From positions 186,001 through 250,000 of the forward strand of contig OZ239144.1 in NCBI GenBank assembly GCA_965194505.1: a DNA stretch of 64,000 bases, in the 5' to 3' direction. How positions within the stretch are numbered: position 1 is the stretch's first letter; each line of letters opens with the position of its first letter. This DNA is from Hahnella aquatica (lineage in GTDB: Bacteria; Pseudomonadota; Gammaproteobacteria; Burkholderiales; Burkholderiaceae_A). A program made the position numbers and the translations under genes. Shown here one piece after another: positions 1 to 7,519 of this stretch. The notes below the pieces were generated by a model that made no database searches, had not been told where the DNA came from, and saw only the letters and a program-made list of their open reading frames with translations.

Positions 1-706
1 GGCCGGCCGAGCCTAACGCCGACTGAAACTGCTGGAAGATGTCTTGGTAGTGTCGGCCATCGCCATCGGGCGCGCCAAAAATGGCCGAGCCCGCCACGAA
101 GGTGTCCGCACCCGCAGCAGCCACCGCAGCAATGTTCTCCACCTTGATGCCGCCATCCACCTCCAGCCGAATGGGCTGGCCGCCCTGGGCCAGGTGCACA
201 TCGATGCGGGCCCGCACGGCCTTGATCTTCTCAAGTGTGGAGGGAATGAAGGCCTGGCCGCCAAAGCCCGGGTTCACGCTCATGAGCAGAATCATGTCGA
301 TCTTGTCCATGACCCAGTCCAGGTGCTCAAGCGGCGTACCAGGGTTGAAGACCAGTCCGCCCTTGCAGCCTTGGTCGTGGATGAGCTGCAGGCTGCGGTC
401 GATGTGCTGCGAGGCCTCGGGGTGGAAGGTGATGTAGCTGGCCCCTGCCTTGGCGAAATCGGTGATGAGGGCATCCACCGGCGAGACCATCAGGTGTACA
501 TCGATGGGAATCTCCACATGGGGCCGAATGGCCTTGCAGACGAGCGGGCCCACCGTGAGGTTGGGAACGTAATGGTTGTCCATCACGTCGAAGTGAATAA
601 AGCCAGCACCCGCGGCCTCCACGGCCTTGACCTCTTCACCCAGCCGGGCGAAGTCAGCGGAGAGAATGCTTGGTGCAATGCAGTGCGGTAGTCTCGTATG
701 TTGCAT
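1..706 (-). CDS. rpe: Ribulose-phosphate 3-epimerase (3' end cut by window edge)
   Basis: Interconverts D-ribulose 5-phosphate and D-xylulose 5-phosphate in the cytosolic pentose phosphate pathway. The reading starts at ATG 706, six bases behind a GGGAGG ribosome site, and runs 235 codons to the window edge, roughly the full family length, so only a few residues are missing. Visible TIM-barrel landmarks are APSILSADF near the N-terminus, the metal/active-site stretch HFDVMDNHYVPN (residues 38-49), HLMVSP, NPGFGGQ and VDGG. A 27-codon ORF ends 20 bp upstream on the same strand and could be co-transcribed. In many Burkholderiales rpe precedes gph-trpE-trpG-trpD-trpC; here trpD-trpC lie on the other side and strand. 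Confidence 0.95.
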   Translation of the reverse strand, partial: MQHTRLPHCIAPSILSADFARLGEEVKAVEAAGAGFIHFDVMDNHYVPNLTVGPLVCKAIRPHVEIPIDVHLMVSPVDALITDFAKAGASYITFHPEASQHIDRSLQLIHDQGCKGGLVFNPGTPLEHLDWVMDKIDMILLMSVNPGFGGQAFIPSTLEKIKAVRARIDVHLAQGGQPIRLEVDGGIKVENIAAVAAAGADTFVAGSAIFGAPDGDGRHYQDIFQQFQSALGSAG

Positions 707-726
707 GCTTCCTCCCAACGTCTTTT

Positions 727-810
727 TTATTTTTTGCCGCGCATGGTCCAGACCACCAATCCAATGAGCAGGGCCAGTGCAACGCCGGCTTCAACCAGAA
801 TCAGCCACAT
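727..810 (-). CDS. Possible 27-aa single-pass membrane protein upstream of rpe
   Basis: A minus-strand ORF from ATG 810 to TAA encodes MWLILVEAG followed by a hydrophobic run (VALALLIGLVVW) and a basic tail TMRGKK. This is a textbook single transmembrane helix with cytoplasmic positive charges. A GGAAAGGA ribosome-site-like sequence lies about 10 bases upstream. It ends 20 bp before rpe and overlaps the likely mltA start on the other strand: the two ATGs share one CATG at 808-811. Plus-strand translation through the same bases gives no family-like sequence, which favours the minus frame. I do not recognise a family. Without comparative data it could be chance. Confidence 0.45.
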   Translation of the reverse strand: MWLILVEAGVALALLIGLVVWTMRGKK

Positions 811-1987
811 GGTGCTTTTGTCCTTTCCGAAACGATACGTGAAGTTTGTCACGGCGACGATGGCCTTGATGATGGGTATGGCCCTGGCCGGGCCAGTTGG
901 TTCCACTTCCGCTGCCAGTCCCGAGCCCACCATGGGGCTGTTCGAGCCCATTGCCTTCTCGCAGGTGGAGGGCTGGGACGAGGATGCCGTGGCCGAGGCT
1001 TGGCCCGCCTGGATGCGGGGCTGCACCGTGCTGCCCAAGCGCGGTGAGCCCTTTGCACGCCTGTGCGCCCGCGCGCAGATGGTGCCGGCCGACGACGGCC
1101 AGGCCATTCGTAGTTTCTTTGAGACCGAGTTTGTGCCCCACCGCCTGCGTGACCCCAAGGCCTCTGGTGGCGGCCGCCAGAACACGGTCACCGGCTATTA
1201 CGAGCCCGAGCTCAGAGGATCACGCACCCTTTCCGAGCGCTTCAACACACCGCTCTATCGGCCTCCACCAGACCTCGTCACGGTGGACCTCAACGGCCCC
1301 TACCCCGAACTTCGCAAGTACCGCCTGCGCGGCCGCCTCATTCAGACCCCGCAGGGCGAGACGGTGGTGCCGTACCCCACGCGCGGTGAGCTCGAGACCC
1401 AAGGGCTCTTGAAGGGCCTGGAGATCTTGTATGTGGAAGACCCCGTGGAGGCTTTCTTTCTGCAGGTGCAGGGTTCGGGCCGTGTGGTGCTCGAAGATGG
1501 CTCGGTGGTGCGCCTGGCCTATGCCAACCAGAATGGTCACCCTTACAGATCCATTGGCCGCTGGCTCGTGGAGCAGGGTGAGCTCACCCTCTCGCAGGCC
1601 AGCATGCAAGGCATTCAGCGTTGGCTGGCCGCCAACCCGCATCGTCGGGATGAACTCCTTCACCAGAACCCCAGCATGATCTTCTTCCGGGAGCTGCCGT
1701 CAGGCACCAACCCCGCTGATGGCCCCATTGGCTCATTGGGTGTGCCGATCACCGCAGGCCGCTCGATTGCACTGGACCCACGCTATGTGTCGCTCGGCCT
1801 GCCCGTGTTCCTGAGCACGCAATTGCCCGGTGGCCCCACGCGCCGACTGGTCATGGCCCAAGACACGGGATCGGCCATTCTGGGCCCGCACCGGGCGGAT
1901 TTCTTCTTCGGCTCTGGGCCCGAGGCCGGTGCGGTGGCGGGCCGCATGAAGGCCCCTGGCGAGATGGTGGTGCTGCTGCCTCGGTAG
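809..1987 (+). CDS. mltA: Membrane-bound lytic murein transglycosylase A (MltA)
   Basis: Cleaves the MurNAc-GlcNAc bond of peptidoglycan to leave 1,6-anhydro-MurNAc; acts in the periplasm. From ATG 809 the protein is 392 aa. It has a signal-like N-terminus (KRYVK, then a hydrophobic Met/Ala-rich run ending near STSAA) with no obvious lipobox Cys, so it may be soluble rather than a lipoprotein. The MltA domain carries TVTGYYEPELRGSRT (about residue 127). The C-terminal 3D domain has AQDTGSAILG and RADFFFG, which hold the family's catalytic Asp. The frame is also open from ATG 698, but 698-808 reads as non-signal sequence and overlaps rpe, so 809 or GTG 839 is preferred. No strong ribosome site decides it. 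trpD begins 10 bp downstream. Confidence 0.9.
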   Translation: MVLLSFPKRYVKFVTATMALMMGMALAGPVGSTSAASPEPTMGLFEPIAFSQVEGWDEDAVAEAWPAWMRGCTVLPKRGEPFARLCARAQMVPADDGQAIRSFFETEFVPHRLRDPKASGGGRQNTVTGYYEPELRGSRTLSERFNTPLYRPPPDLVTVDLNGPYPELRKYRLRGRLIQTPQGETVVPYPTRGELETQGLLKGLEILYVEDPVEAFFLQVQGSGRVVLEDGSVVRLAYANQNGHPYRSIGRWLVEQGELTLSQASMQGIQRWLAANPHRRDELLHQNPSMIFFRELPSGTNPADGPIGSLGVPITAGRSIALDPRYVSLGLPVFLSTQLPGGPTRRLVMAQDTGSAILGPHRADFFFGSGPEAGAVAGRMKAPGEMVVLLPR

Positions 1988-1997
1988 AATCCGAGGC

Positions 1998-3176
1998 ATG
2001 ACATCCCAGCCCTCAACCCCCGGTTCGTCCGCAAGCCCGCCCGCGGCCTCAGCCTTCAACTCGGCCTCCAGCACAGCCTCTGGTGCCGCGCTGAGTATTC
2101 AGCAGGCCCTCACCCAGATCGTGGCCCGTCAAGACCTCTCGCGAGACGAGATGCTCGGCATCATGCGGCAGGTGATGTCGGGCGAGGTGCCCGCTGAGCA
2201 GCTCGCCGGGCTGCTCATGGCGCTGCGCGTCAAGCGCGAGTCGGTCGATGAGATTGCTGCGGCCGCCCAAGTGATGCGCGAGTTCGCCACGCCCGTGCCC
2301 GTGAACCTGGCAGACATTCCCAACTTGGTGGACCTCTGCGGCACCGGTGGTGACGGCGCCCACAGTTTCAACATCTCCACCACGGCCATGTTCGTGGCTG
2401 CCGCCGCAGGCGCCAAGGTGGCCAAGCATGGCGGCCGGGCCGTGAGCTCGAGCACCGGCAGCGCGGATGTGCTCGAGGGTCTGGGGGCCAACATTCATCT
2501 GCCGCCCGAGCAGGTGGCCCAGTGCATTCGAGAGGTAGGGGTGGGCTTTATGTTCGCGCCCAACCACCACACGGCCATGAAGCATGTGGCGCCCGTGCGC
2601 AAGGCCTTGGGCGTGCGCACCATGTTCAACATTCTGGGCCCACTCACCAACCCGGCTGGGGCCAAGCACCAGCTCATGGGTGTGTTCTCCACAGACCTTG
2701 TGCGCACCCAGGCCGAGGTGCTGCGCAGCCTGGGCTCACAGCATGTGCTGGTGGTCCATGCCCGCAATGGCCTGGATGAAATCGCCATCGACGGCGAAAC
2801 CTTCGTGGCCGAACTCACCCCCGAGGGGGACATTCATGAGCGGCTCATCTTTGCCCAGCAGTTTGGGGTGCCGGCCTACAACGTGCAGGACTTGGACAAA
2901 GGCCTGGGCGCCCGAAGCCTGGAGGAGGCCAAGGCCCGCATGGCTTCGGCCTTGAAGAATGAGCCCGGCCCTGCGCGCGACATCGTGATGATGAATGCCG
3001 GTGCGGCCTTGTGGGCAGCCGATGTGGCGAGTAGCTTGGCCGATGGCATTCGTCAGGCCAAGGCGGCGTTGGAGAGTGGTGCGGCCAAGGCCAAGCTCGA
3101 TGCCTTTGTTGAGTTCACACAGTCGGTGCAGGGCGGTCAGCCAGCCCAGGCCGCTGGCGCGAAGGGCGCGAGATGA
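1998..3176 (+). CDS. trpD: Anthranilate phosphoribosyltransferase
   Basis: Transfers phosphoribosyl from PRPP to anthranilate, the second step of tryptophan synthesis from chorismate. The 392-aa product has the CGTGGDG...SFNISTT PRPP/Mg site (about residues 114-128) and the KHGGRAVSSSTGSADVLEGLG segment typical of the family. It starts at ATG 1998 behind a GAGG ribosome site. It is longer than the usual 340-350 aa because of an N-terminal Ser/Pro/Ala-rich extension of about 32 residues before SIQQALTQI. It sits 10 bp after mltA and shares an ATGA with trpC, so it is probably translationally coupled to both. trpE and trpG are not in the window. Confidence 0.96.
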   Translation: MTSQPSTPGSSASPPAASAFNSASSTASGAALSIQQALTQIVARQDLSRDEMLGIMRQVMSGEVPAEQLAGLLMALRVKRESVDEIAAAAQVMREFATPVPVNLADIPNLVDLCGTGGDGAHSFNISTTAMFVAAAAGAKVAKHGGRAVSSSTGSADVLEGLGANIHLPPEQVAQCIREVGVGFMFAPNHHTAMKHVAPVRKALGVRTMFNILGPLTNPAGAKHQLMGVFSTDLVRTQAEVLRSLGSQHVLVVHARNGLDEIAIDGETFVAELTPEGDIHERLIFAQQFGVPAYNVQDLDKGLGARSLEEAKARMASALKNEPGPARDIVMMNAGAALWAADVASSLADGIRQAKAALESGAAKAKLDAFVEFTQSVQGGQPAQAAGAKGAR

Positions 3177-4081
3177 GCGCTGCCGCGCCCCAGGGCGCAG
3201 ACATCCTCAAAGCCATTCTGGCCACCAAGGCTCAAGAGGTGGCGGCCGCCAAGGCAGTGTGTTCGTTGGCCCAGATCGAGGCTGAGGTGAAGGCTGCGAT
3301 TGCGGTGTCTGATGCGCCCGACGCCTCTTCAGCGTCCGAGGTCTCCGATACAGCGGGGGATTCCGGCGCACGGGGTGCGCCACGGGGTTTCTTGCGGGCA
3401 CTGCAAGACAAGCGAAAACAGGGACTGCCTGCCGTGATTGCGGAGGTGAAGAAGGCAAGCCCCTCCAAGGGTGTGATTCGCAAGCGGTTCGACCCCGCCG
3501 AGATTGCCGCCCAGTATGAGGCCGCTGGCGCAGCCTGCCTGTCGGTTCTCACGGACCGCGATTACTTCCAAGGCTCACCGGAGGACCTTCGCGCCGCGCG
3601 CGCGGCCTGTGCGATTCCAGTGCTGCGCAAAGACTTTATCGTGGACCCCTACCAGGTCTTCGAGGCGCGCCTCTGGGGTGCGGACTGCGTGCTGCTCATT
3701 GTGGCCGCCCTGGCCGACAGCCAGATGCAGGAGCTCGAGGCCACCGCGATGGCCTTGGGCATGGATGTCTTGGTGGAGGTGCATGACGGTGATGAACTCG
3801 ACCGCGCCCTAAAACTTCGCACGCCGCTGGTGGGCATCAACAACCGCAACCTGCACACCTTCGAGACTCGGCTGCGTACCACCATCGACCTGCTCGAGCG
3901 GGTGCCGCCCGAGAAATTCTTGGTGACGGAGAGCGGCATTCTGCAGGCCTTGGATGTTCAGCTCATGCAAGACCACGGTGTGCATGCGTTTCTGGTGGGC
4001 GAAGCCATGATGCGCCAGCCCGACCCTGGCCAGGCTCTGCAGGCCCTATTCCGGGCGTTTGCGCCGCAAGAAGACAGTTAG
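3173..4081 (+). CDS. trpC: Indole-3-glycerol phosphate synthase
   Basis: Converts CdRP (carboxyphenylamino-deoxyribulose 5-phosphate) to indole-3-glycerol phosphate in tryptophan synthesis. The 302-aa TIM barrel shows VIAEVKKASPSKG (about residue 88), LRKDFIVDPYQV, VGINNRNL, VTESGI and AFLVGEAMMR. It begins in the ATGA shared with trpD. The family is normally about 260 aa; the excess is an Asp/Ser/Ala-rich insertion at about residues 43-70, between the N-terminal helix and the FLRAL segment. Its stop overlaps the stop of the convergent ydcF-like gene by 4 bp. Confidence 0.96.
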   Translation: MSAAAPQGADILKAILATKAQEVAAAKAVCSLAQIEAEVKAAIAVSDAPDASSASEVSDTAGDSGARGAPRGFLRALQDKRKQGLPAVIAEVKKASPSKGVIRKRFDPAEIAAQYEAAGAACLSVLTDRDYFQGSPEDLRAARAACAIPVLRKDFIVDPYQVFEARLWGADCVLLIVAALADSQMQELEATAMALGMDVLVEVHDGDELDRALKLRTPLVGINNRNLHTFETRLRTTIDLLERVPPEKFLVTESGILQALDVQLMQDHGVHAFLVGEAMMRQPDPGQALQALFRAFAPQEDS

Positions 4082-4827
4082 CGAAGCGCCAGTTTGAGCT
4101 CGTAGTAGAGGCGGCCCAGCCACTCCCTCACAGCCTCGGATGCACGCCAAAACGCATGCGCTGAGGGCAGCAGGTCCATGACAGTGCCCTTTTGCTGCGG
4201 CACTTTGAAGTCCACCCGATACGGCGTCACGATGAACCGCTCGGCCTCAAAGAGGCGCTGGGCCCGGTGCATGTGAAAGGCAGACGTCACGAGAATGATT
4301 TTCTGCTGCTCGGGGGGCAATAGCGCTCGAACCGCCTTGGCCTCTTGTTCGGTGTTTTCCACATCGCCCGTGAGCAGCGTGCGCTCAGGTGAAACGCCCA
4401 GCCGGTGGGCCGTCTGCTGCAGGCGCTGCCCCTCATTGAACCCTTCGTACTCCCACGGCAGCTTGCCGCCCGTGAAGACCAGCACGGGGGCCTTCCCGGC
4501 CGCCAGGGCTTCAAGCCCTCCGAAGAAACGGTCTGGGTCCCCCCATTCAAAAATGGCGGGGTCCTCGGCGGGTGGGCTGAGCAGCATGCCGCTAAGAATC
4601 ACAATGGCATCGGCCTGTGGAAGGCTGGCTGCATGGGTGCGCACCGTGTGGCCCTCTACTGCTCGCCACAAGGCATTCGAGACCACGGGGGTGGAGAAAA
4701 TCCAGAGCACGGCGAGTGCCGCAATCATCGGCCCCCGAGAGCGACGCAGCACGCCCCAGAGCATGAGCAGCATCACCAAGGCCAAGGGTGAGACCAAAAG
4801 TGGCAGGAGTTTGTGCAGATAGATCAT
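4078..4827 (-). CDS. YdcF/DUF218-family membrane protein
   Basis: A 249-aa protein with two N-terminal transmembrane helices (MIYLHKLLPLLVSPLALVML and GPMIAALAVLWIF) followed by a DUF218 (YdcF/SanA/ElyC-like) domain. Landmarks are ADAIVILSG, VFTGGKL, the NTEQEA segment and VTSAFHMHRA. Homologues such as ElyC are linked to envelope and undecaprenyl-phosphate lipid metabolism in Escherichia coli; the reaction is unsettled. ATG 4827 is chosen because the upstream in-frame sequence is a decamer repeat and then the antisense of rfbD, whereas this start opens directly into the first membrane helix. It follows rfbD on the same strand after 50 bp and may be the last gene of that operon, which fits an envelope role. 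Confidence 0.88.
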   Translation of the reverse strand: MIYLHKLLPLLVSPLALVMLLMLWGVLRRSRGPMIAALAVLWIFSTPVVSNALWRAVEGHTVRTHAASLPQADAIVILSGMLLSPPAEDPAIFEWGDPDRFFGGLEALAAGKAPVLVFTGGKLPWEYEGFNEGQRLQQTAHRLGVSPERTLLTGDVENTEQEAKAVRALLPPEQQKIILVTSAFHMHRAQRLFEAERFIVTPYRVDFKVPQQKGTVMDLLPSAHAFWRASEAVREWLGRLYYELKLALR

Positions 4828-4830
4828 GGG

Positions 4831-4875
4831 CAAGGTGTGGGGTGGTGTGGGGTGATGTGGGGTGATGTGGGGTGG
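4831..4875. repeat. Decamer tandem repeat, about four copies
   Basis: The unit GGTGRTGTGG recurs at 4841, 4851 and 4861, with a degenerate copy at 4831 and a partial one at 4871. The period is exactly 10 bp. The array fills almost the whole 50-bp gap between the rfbD stop and the ydcF-like start, just upstream of that start on the minus strand. The two central units at 4851 and 4861 are identical. Confidence 0.85.
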
Positions 4876-4877
4876 CA

Positions 4878-6053
4878 TCAGCTGCCGGGGGTGAGCAAGG
4901 CTTGCAGCACCGGGCGCAGTTGGCTCGGCCAGCCCGGGCGATCTTTTACGGCGACTGGCATAACGGGCGAGTCGCCCCCGGGCAAGCGCTGCTCGCCTGC
5001 CCTTGTCGCAACGCCAGACGAGGGCTCCAAAGGACCACCCAATTGGAAGGTGGCCATGGTGCTGCTGTTGTCGAGAACAGAGTTCACGGGCCGGGGTGCC
5101 ATGGGTGCGTTGCGGCCACTGGCCCGCATGCCTTGTTCGTACGCTGCGGTGCTCACAGCAAGCACCTGGTCGTTCGATTGAATGCGCCAAGGCCTCGAAG
5201 GCGCGATCGCACGCGCTTCGGCCAACAAGTGCTGGGCAAATGCATGCCAAGTGGTCTCACCGCCGGCTGTGAGGTGGAAGATGCCTCGGAGTGCCGGCCC
5301 TGTCAGCGCTGGCCCTTCATTCCGCGCAGCTGGCCACTGCGCGCAGACCTTCAAGAGGCTCTGCGCAATCCACTCGGCGCTGGTGGGCGCACCATGCTGG
5401 TCGTTCACCACACGAAGCTCATCTCGCTGCTCGGCCAGGGTCAGCATGGTCTTCACGAAGTTGCTGCCGTGGGCCGAGAAGACCCAACTGGTTCGAAAGA
5501 CCAGTGCGGGGTGGCCCTGCGTGGCCGCCATCAGTCGCGCCTCGCCCTCGGCCTTCGTGCGGCCGTAGACGCACTGTGGGCTCACGGCGTCATCGGGTGT
5601 GTAGGCCTGTCCCACGGGCTTGCGGCCATCAAAGACATAGTCTGTTGAGAGGTGAATGACCGGCACGCCCGCCGCCTTGCAGACCTGCCCCAGGGTCTCC
5701 ACCGCAGTTGCGTTGATGGCCTGTGCGAGCCCAGGCTCCACCTCGGCCCGGTCCACCGATGTATAGGCGGCTGCGTTGATCACATGCGTGGGGTTGTGGG
5801 TGGCGAGTGCCGCGCGCAGTTGCTGCGCAAACAGCGGGCTCGCCAGGTCCGCTTCATGGCGAGTGAGTCCGACTACTTTCAGAGTGCGCGGGCCAGCTGT
5901 GGAGCCCGGAGTCAGGGCGACACGCTGCGACTCCCTCGCCTCTCTTCTCTCCCCTCTTTTCGCCGGCCTCAGCCACTGCCCGTCCAGCGCTGTCAGGGCA
6001 TGCCCCACTTGGCCGGATGCGCCCAAGACCAGCACCCGCAACGGCTGGGTCAT
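4878..6053 (-). CDS. rfbD: dTDP-4-dehydrorhamnose reductase with long insertions
   Basis: Last step of dTDP-L-rhamnose synthesis: NAD(P)H-dependent reduction of dTDP-4-dehydro-L-rhamnose. Extended SDR features are GASGQVG (residues 11-17), STDYVFDG and the YGRTK catalytic Tyr/Lys. At 391 aa it is about 90 residues longer than the usual 295-300. One insertion is Arg/Glu/Ser/Thr-rich (about residues 32-58) and follows the Rossmann start. Another Pro/Ser/Gly-rich one lies near the C-terminus between EQGMRASGRNAPMAPRP and the final RPGWPSQLRPVLQALL. The expected conserved RP substrate-recognition element appears before the second insertion. Its ATG overlaps the rfbC stop, so translation is coupled. 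Confidence 0.92.
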   Translation of the reverse strand: MTQPLRVLVLGASGQVGHALTALDGQWLRPAKRGERREARESQRVALTPGSTAGPRTLKVVGLTRHEADLASPLFAQQLRAALATHNPTHVINAAAYTSVDRAEVEPGLAQAINATAVETLGQVCKAAGVPVIHLSTDYVFDGRKPVGQAYTPDDAVSPQCVYGRTKAEGEARLMAATQGHPALVFRTSWVFSAHGSNFVKTMLTLAEQRDELRVVNDQHGAPTSAEWIAQSLLKVCAQWPAARNEGPALTGPALRGIFHLTAGGETTWHAFAQHLLAEARAIAPSRPWRIQSNDQVLAVSTAAYEQGMRASGRNAPMAPRPVNSVLDNSSTMATFQLGGPLEPSSGVATRAGEQRLPGGDSPVMPVAVKDRPGWPSQLRPVLQALLTPGS

Positions 6054-6613
6054 GGCGTGGGCAGGCTGGCGTCTTTGAGCAGCGGGGCCTGTTGGTCTTT
6101 GTCGGAAAGCAGTGGCGTAGCAATGCCGTGGTCCGCGAATGGCCAGTCGATGGCCAGGTCTGGGTCGTTCCAGGCCACGGCGCCCTCGCTGCTGGGCTTG
6201 TAGAAGTCGCTGGTCTTGTAGAGAAAGTCTGTCTGGTCTTCAAGCACCAGAAAGCCATGGCCAAAGCCGGCAGGAATGTAGAGCTGCTGATGGTCTCGGT
6301 CGGAGAGTTCGCAGCCCGCCCACAGCCCAAAGGTGGGCGAGCCCTTGCGCAGGTCTACGGCCACATCAAACACGCGGCCGCGTGCCACACGCACCAGCTT
6401 GGCCTGCGCATGGGGTGGATGCTGGAAATGAATGCCGCGCAGCACCCCCTTGTTGGAGCGTGAGTGGTTGTCTTGCACGAAGGCCTCGGTGATGCCGGCC
6501 TGCGCCATGGCTTGCGCATGAAAACTCTCAAAGAAAAAGCCGCGGTCGTCTCCGAACACGCGCGGCGTGATGAGCAAGACATCCGAGAAGGGGCCCAGGG
6601 CTTGAATCTTCAT
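6050..6613 (-). CDS. rfbC: dTDP-4-dehydrorhamnose 3,5-epimerase
   Basis: Epimerises dTDP-4-dehydro-6-deoxyglucose at C3 and C5 in dTDP-rhamnose synthesis. The 187-aa cupin-fold protein has FFESFH, the DNHSRSNKGVLRGIHFQ segment with the active-site His (about residue 64), VFDVAVDLRKGSPTFG, and the Tyr-containing QLYIPAGFGHGF and FLYKTSDFY. Length is normal. It lies 6 bp after rfbA and overlaps rfbD by an ATGA. Confidence 0.97.
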   Translation of the reverse strand: MKIQALGPFSDVLLITPRVFGDDRGFFFESFHAQAMAQAGITEAFVQDNHSRSNKGVLRGIHFQHPPHAQAKLVRVARGRVFDVAVDLRKGSPTFGLWAGCELSDRDHQQLYIPAGFGHGFLVLEDQTDFLYKTSDFYKPSSEGAVAWNDPDLAIDWPFADHGIATPLLSDKDQQAPLLKDASLPTP

Positions 6614-6619
6614 GGCAAC

Positions 6620-7519
6620 TTAGAACACCCGATCGGAGAGCAGGCCCATCAGGTACTGGCCATACCCACTCTTAATCAGTGGCTGGGCCAGGCGCTCGAG
6701 TGCAGCGGCATCAATCCAGCCTTGGCGCCAGGCAATCTCCTCGGGGCAGGCCACCTTCAGGCCCTGTCGCTTCTCGATGGTCTGGATGAACTGGCCGGCC
6801 TCTAGCAGGCTTTCGTGGGTGCCGGTGTCGAGCCAGGCCTGGCCGCGGCCCATCACTTCCACCGTGAGGGCGCCCTGCTCCAGGTAGAGCCGATTCAGGT
6901 CAGTGATCTCGAGTTCGCCACGCGGCGAGGGCTTGAGCCCTTTGGCAAGACCGACCACCTGCTCGTCGTAGAAATAGAGGCCCGTCACTGCGTAGCGACT
7001 CTGTGGCTTGCTCGGCTTTTCCTCGAGTGAGATCGCCCGCCCGGCCTCATTGAAGGCGACCACACCGTAGCGCTGTGGGTCCGTCACCGGGTAGGCAAAG
7101 ACCGTGGCCCCAGCGGTCTGCGCTGCCGCCCGGGTGAGGTCTGGGCCGAGGTCGTGGCCATAGAACAGGTTGTCCCCAAGAATGAGGGCACTGGGTCGGC
7201 CTGCGATGAAGTCCTCCCCAATGAGAAATGCCTGAGCCAGGCCATCGGGCGAGGGCTGCACCGCGTATTGAATGGAGAGGCCCCACTGCGAGCCGTCGCC
7301 AAGCAGTTGCTCGAAGCGGGGCGTGTCTTGTGGGGTGGAGATCAGCAGGAACTCCCGAATGCCCGCAAGCATTAAGGTGGTGAGCGGGTAGAAGACCATC
7401 GGCTTGTCATAGACCGGCAGCAGCTGCTTGCTCACGGCCAGCGTGGCCGGGTGCAGGCGTGTGCCCGACCCGCCCGCCAGGATGATGCCCACGCGGCGGG
7501 GTGTATTCACTCCGCTCAT
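6620..7519 (-). CDS. rfbA: Glucose-1-phosphate thymidylyltransferase
   Basis: Makes dTDP-glucose from dTTP and glucose 1-phosphate, the first step of dTDP-rhamnose synthesis. The 299-aa protein shows the nucleotidyltransferase signature LAGGSGTRLHPAT, the substrate Lys in SKQLLPVYDKPM and the metal Asp in LGDNLFYG. Length is normal. Its start overlaps the rfbB stop by an ATGA, so rfbB-A-C-D forms one tight operon. Confidence 0.97.
   Translation of the reverse strand: MSGVNTPRRVGIILAGGSGTRLHPATLAVSKQLLPVYDKPMVFYPLTTLMLAGIREFLLISTPQDTPRFEQLLGDGSQWGLSIQYAVQPSPDGLAQAFLIGEDFIAGRPSALILGDNLFYGHDLGPDLTRAAAQTAGATVFAYPVTDPQRYGVVAFNEAGRAISLEEKPSKPQSRYAVTGLYFYDEQVVGLAKGLKPSPRGELEITDLNRLYLEQGALTVEVMGRGQAWLDTGTHESLLEAGQFIQTIEKRQGLKVACPEEIAWRQGWIDAAALERLAQPLIKSGYGQYLMGLLSDRVF

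Noticed and set aside
44..691. A 215-codon plus-strand frame opposite rpe
   Set aside because: The minus frame is a clear epimerase. The plus frame is a GC-rich shadow without protein-like motifs.
698..808. An N-terminal extension of MltA from ATG 698
   Set aside because: It overlaps rpe, does not resemble a signal peptide and lies opposite a better-looking minus-strand ORF.
4878..5250. A long N-terminal extension of the YdcF-like protein to 5250
   Set aside because: It would cross the decamer repeat and the antisense of rfbD; family similarity begins at ATG 4827.
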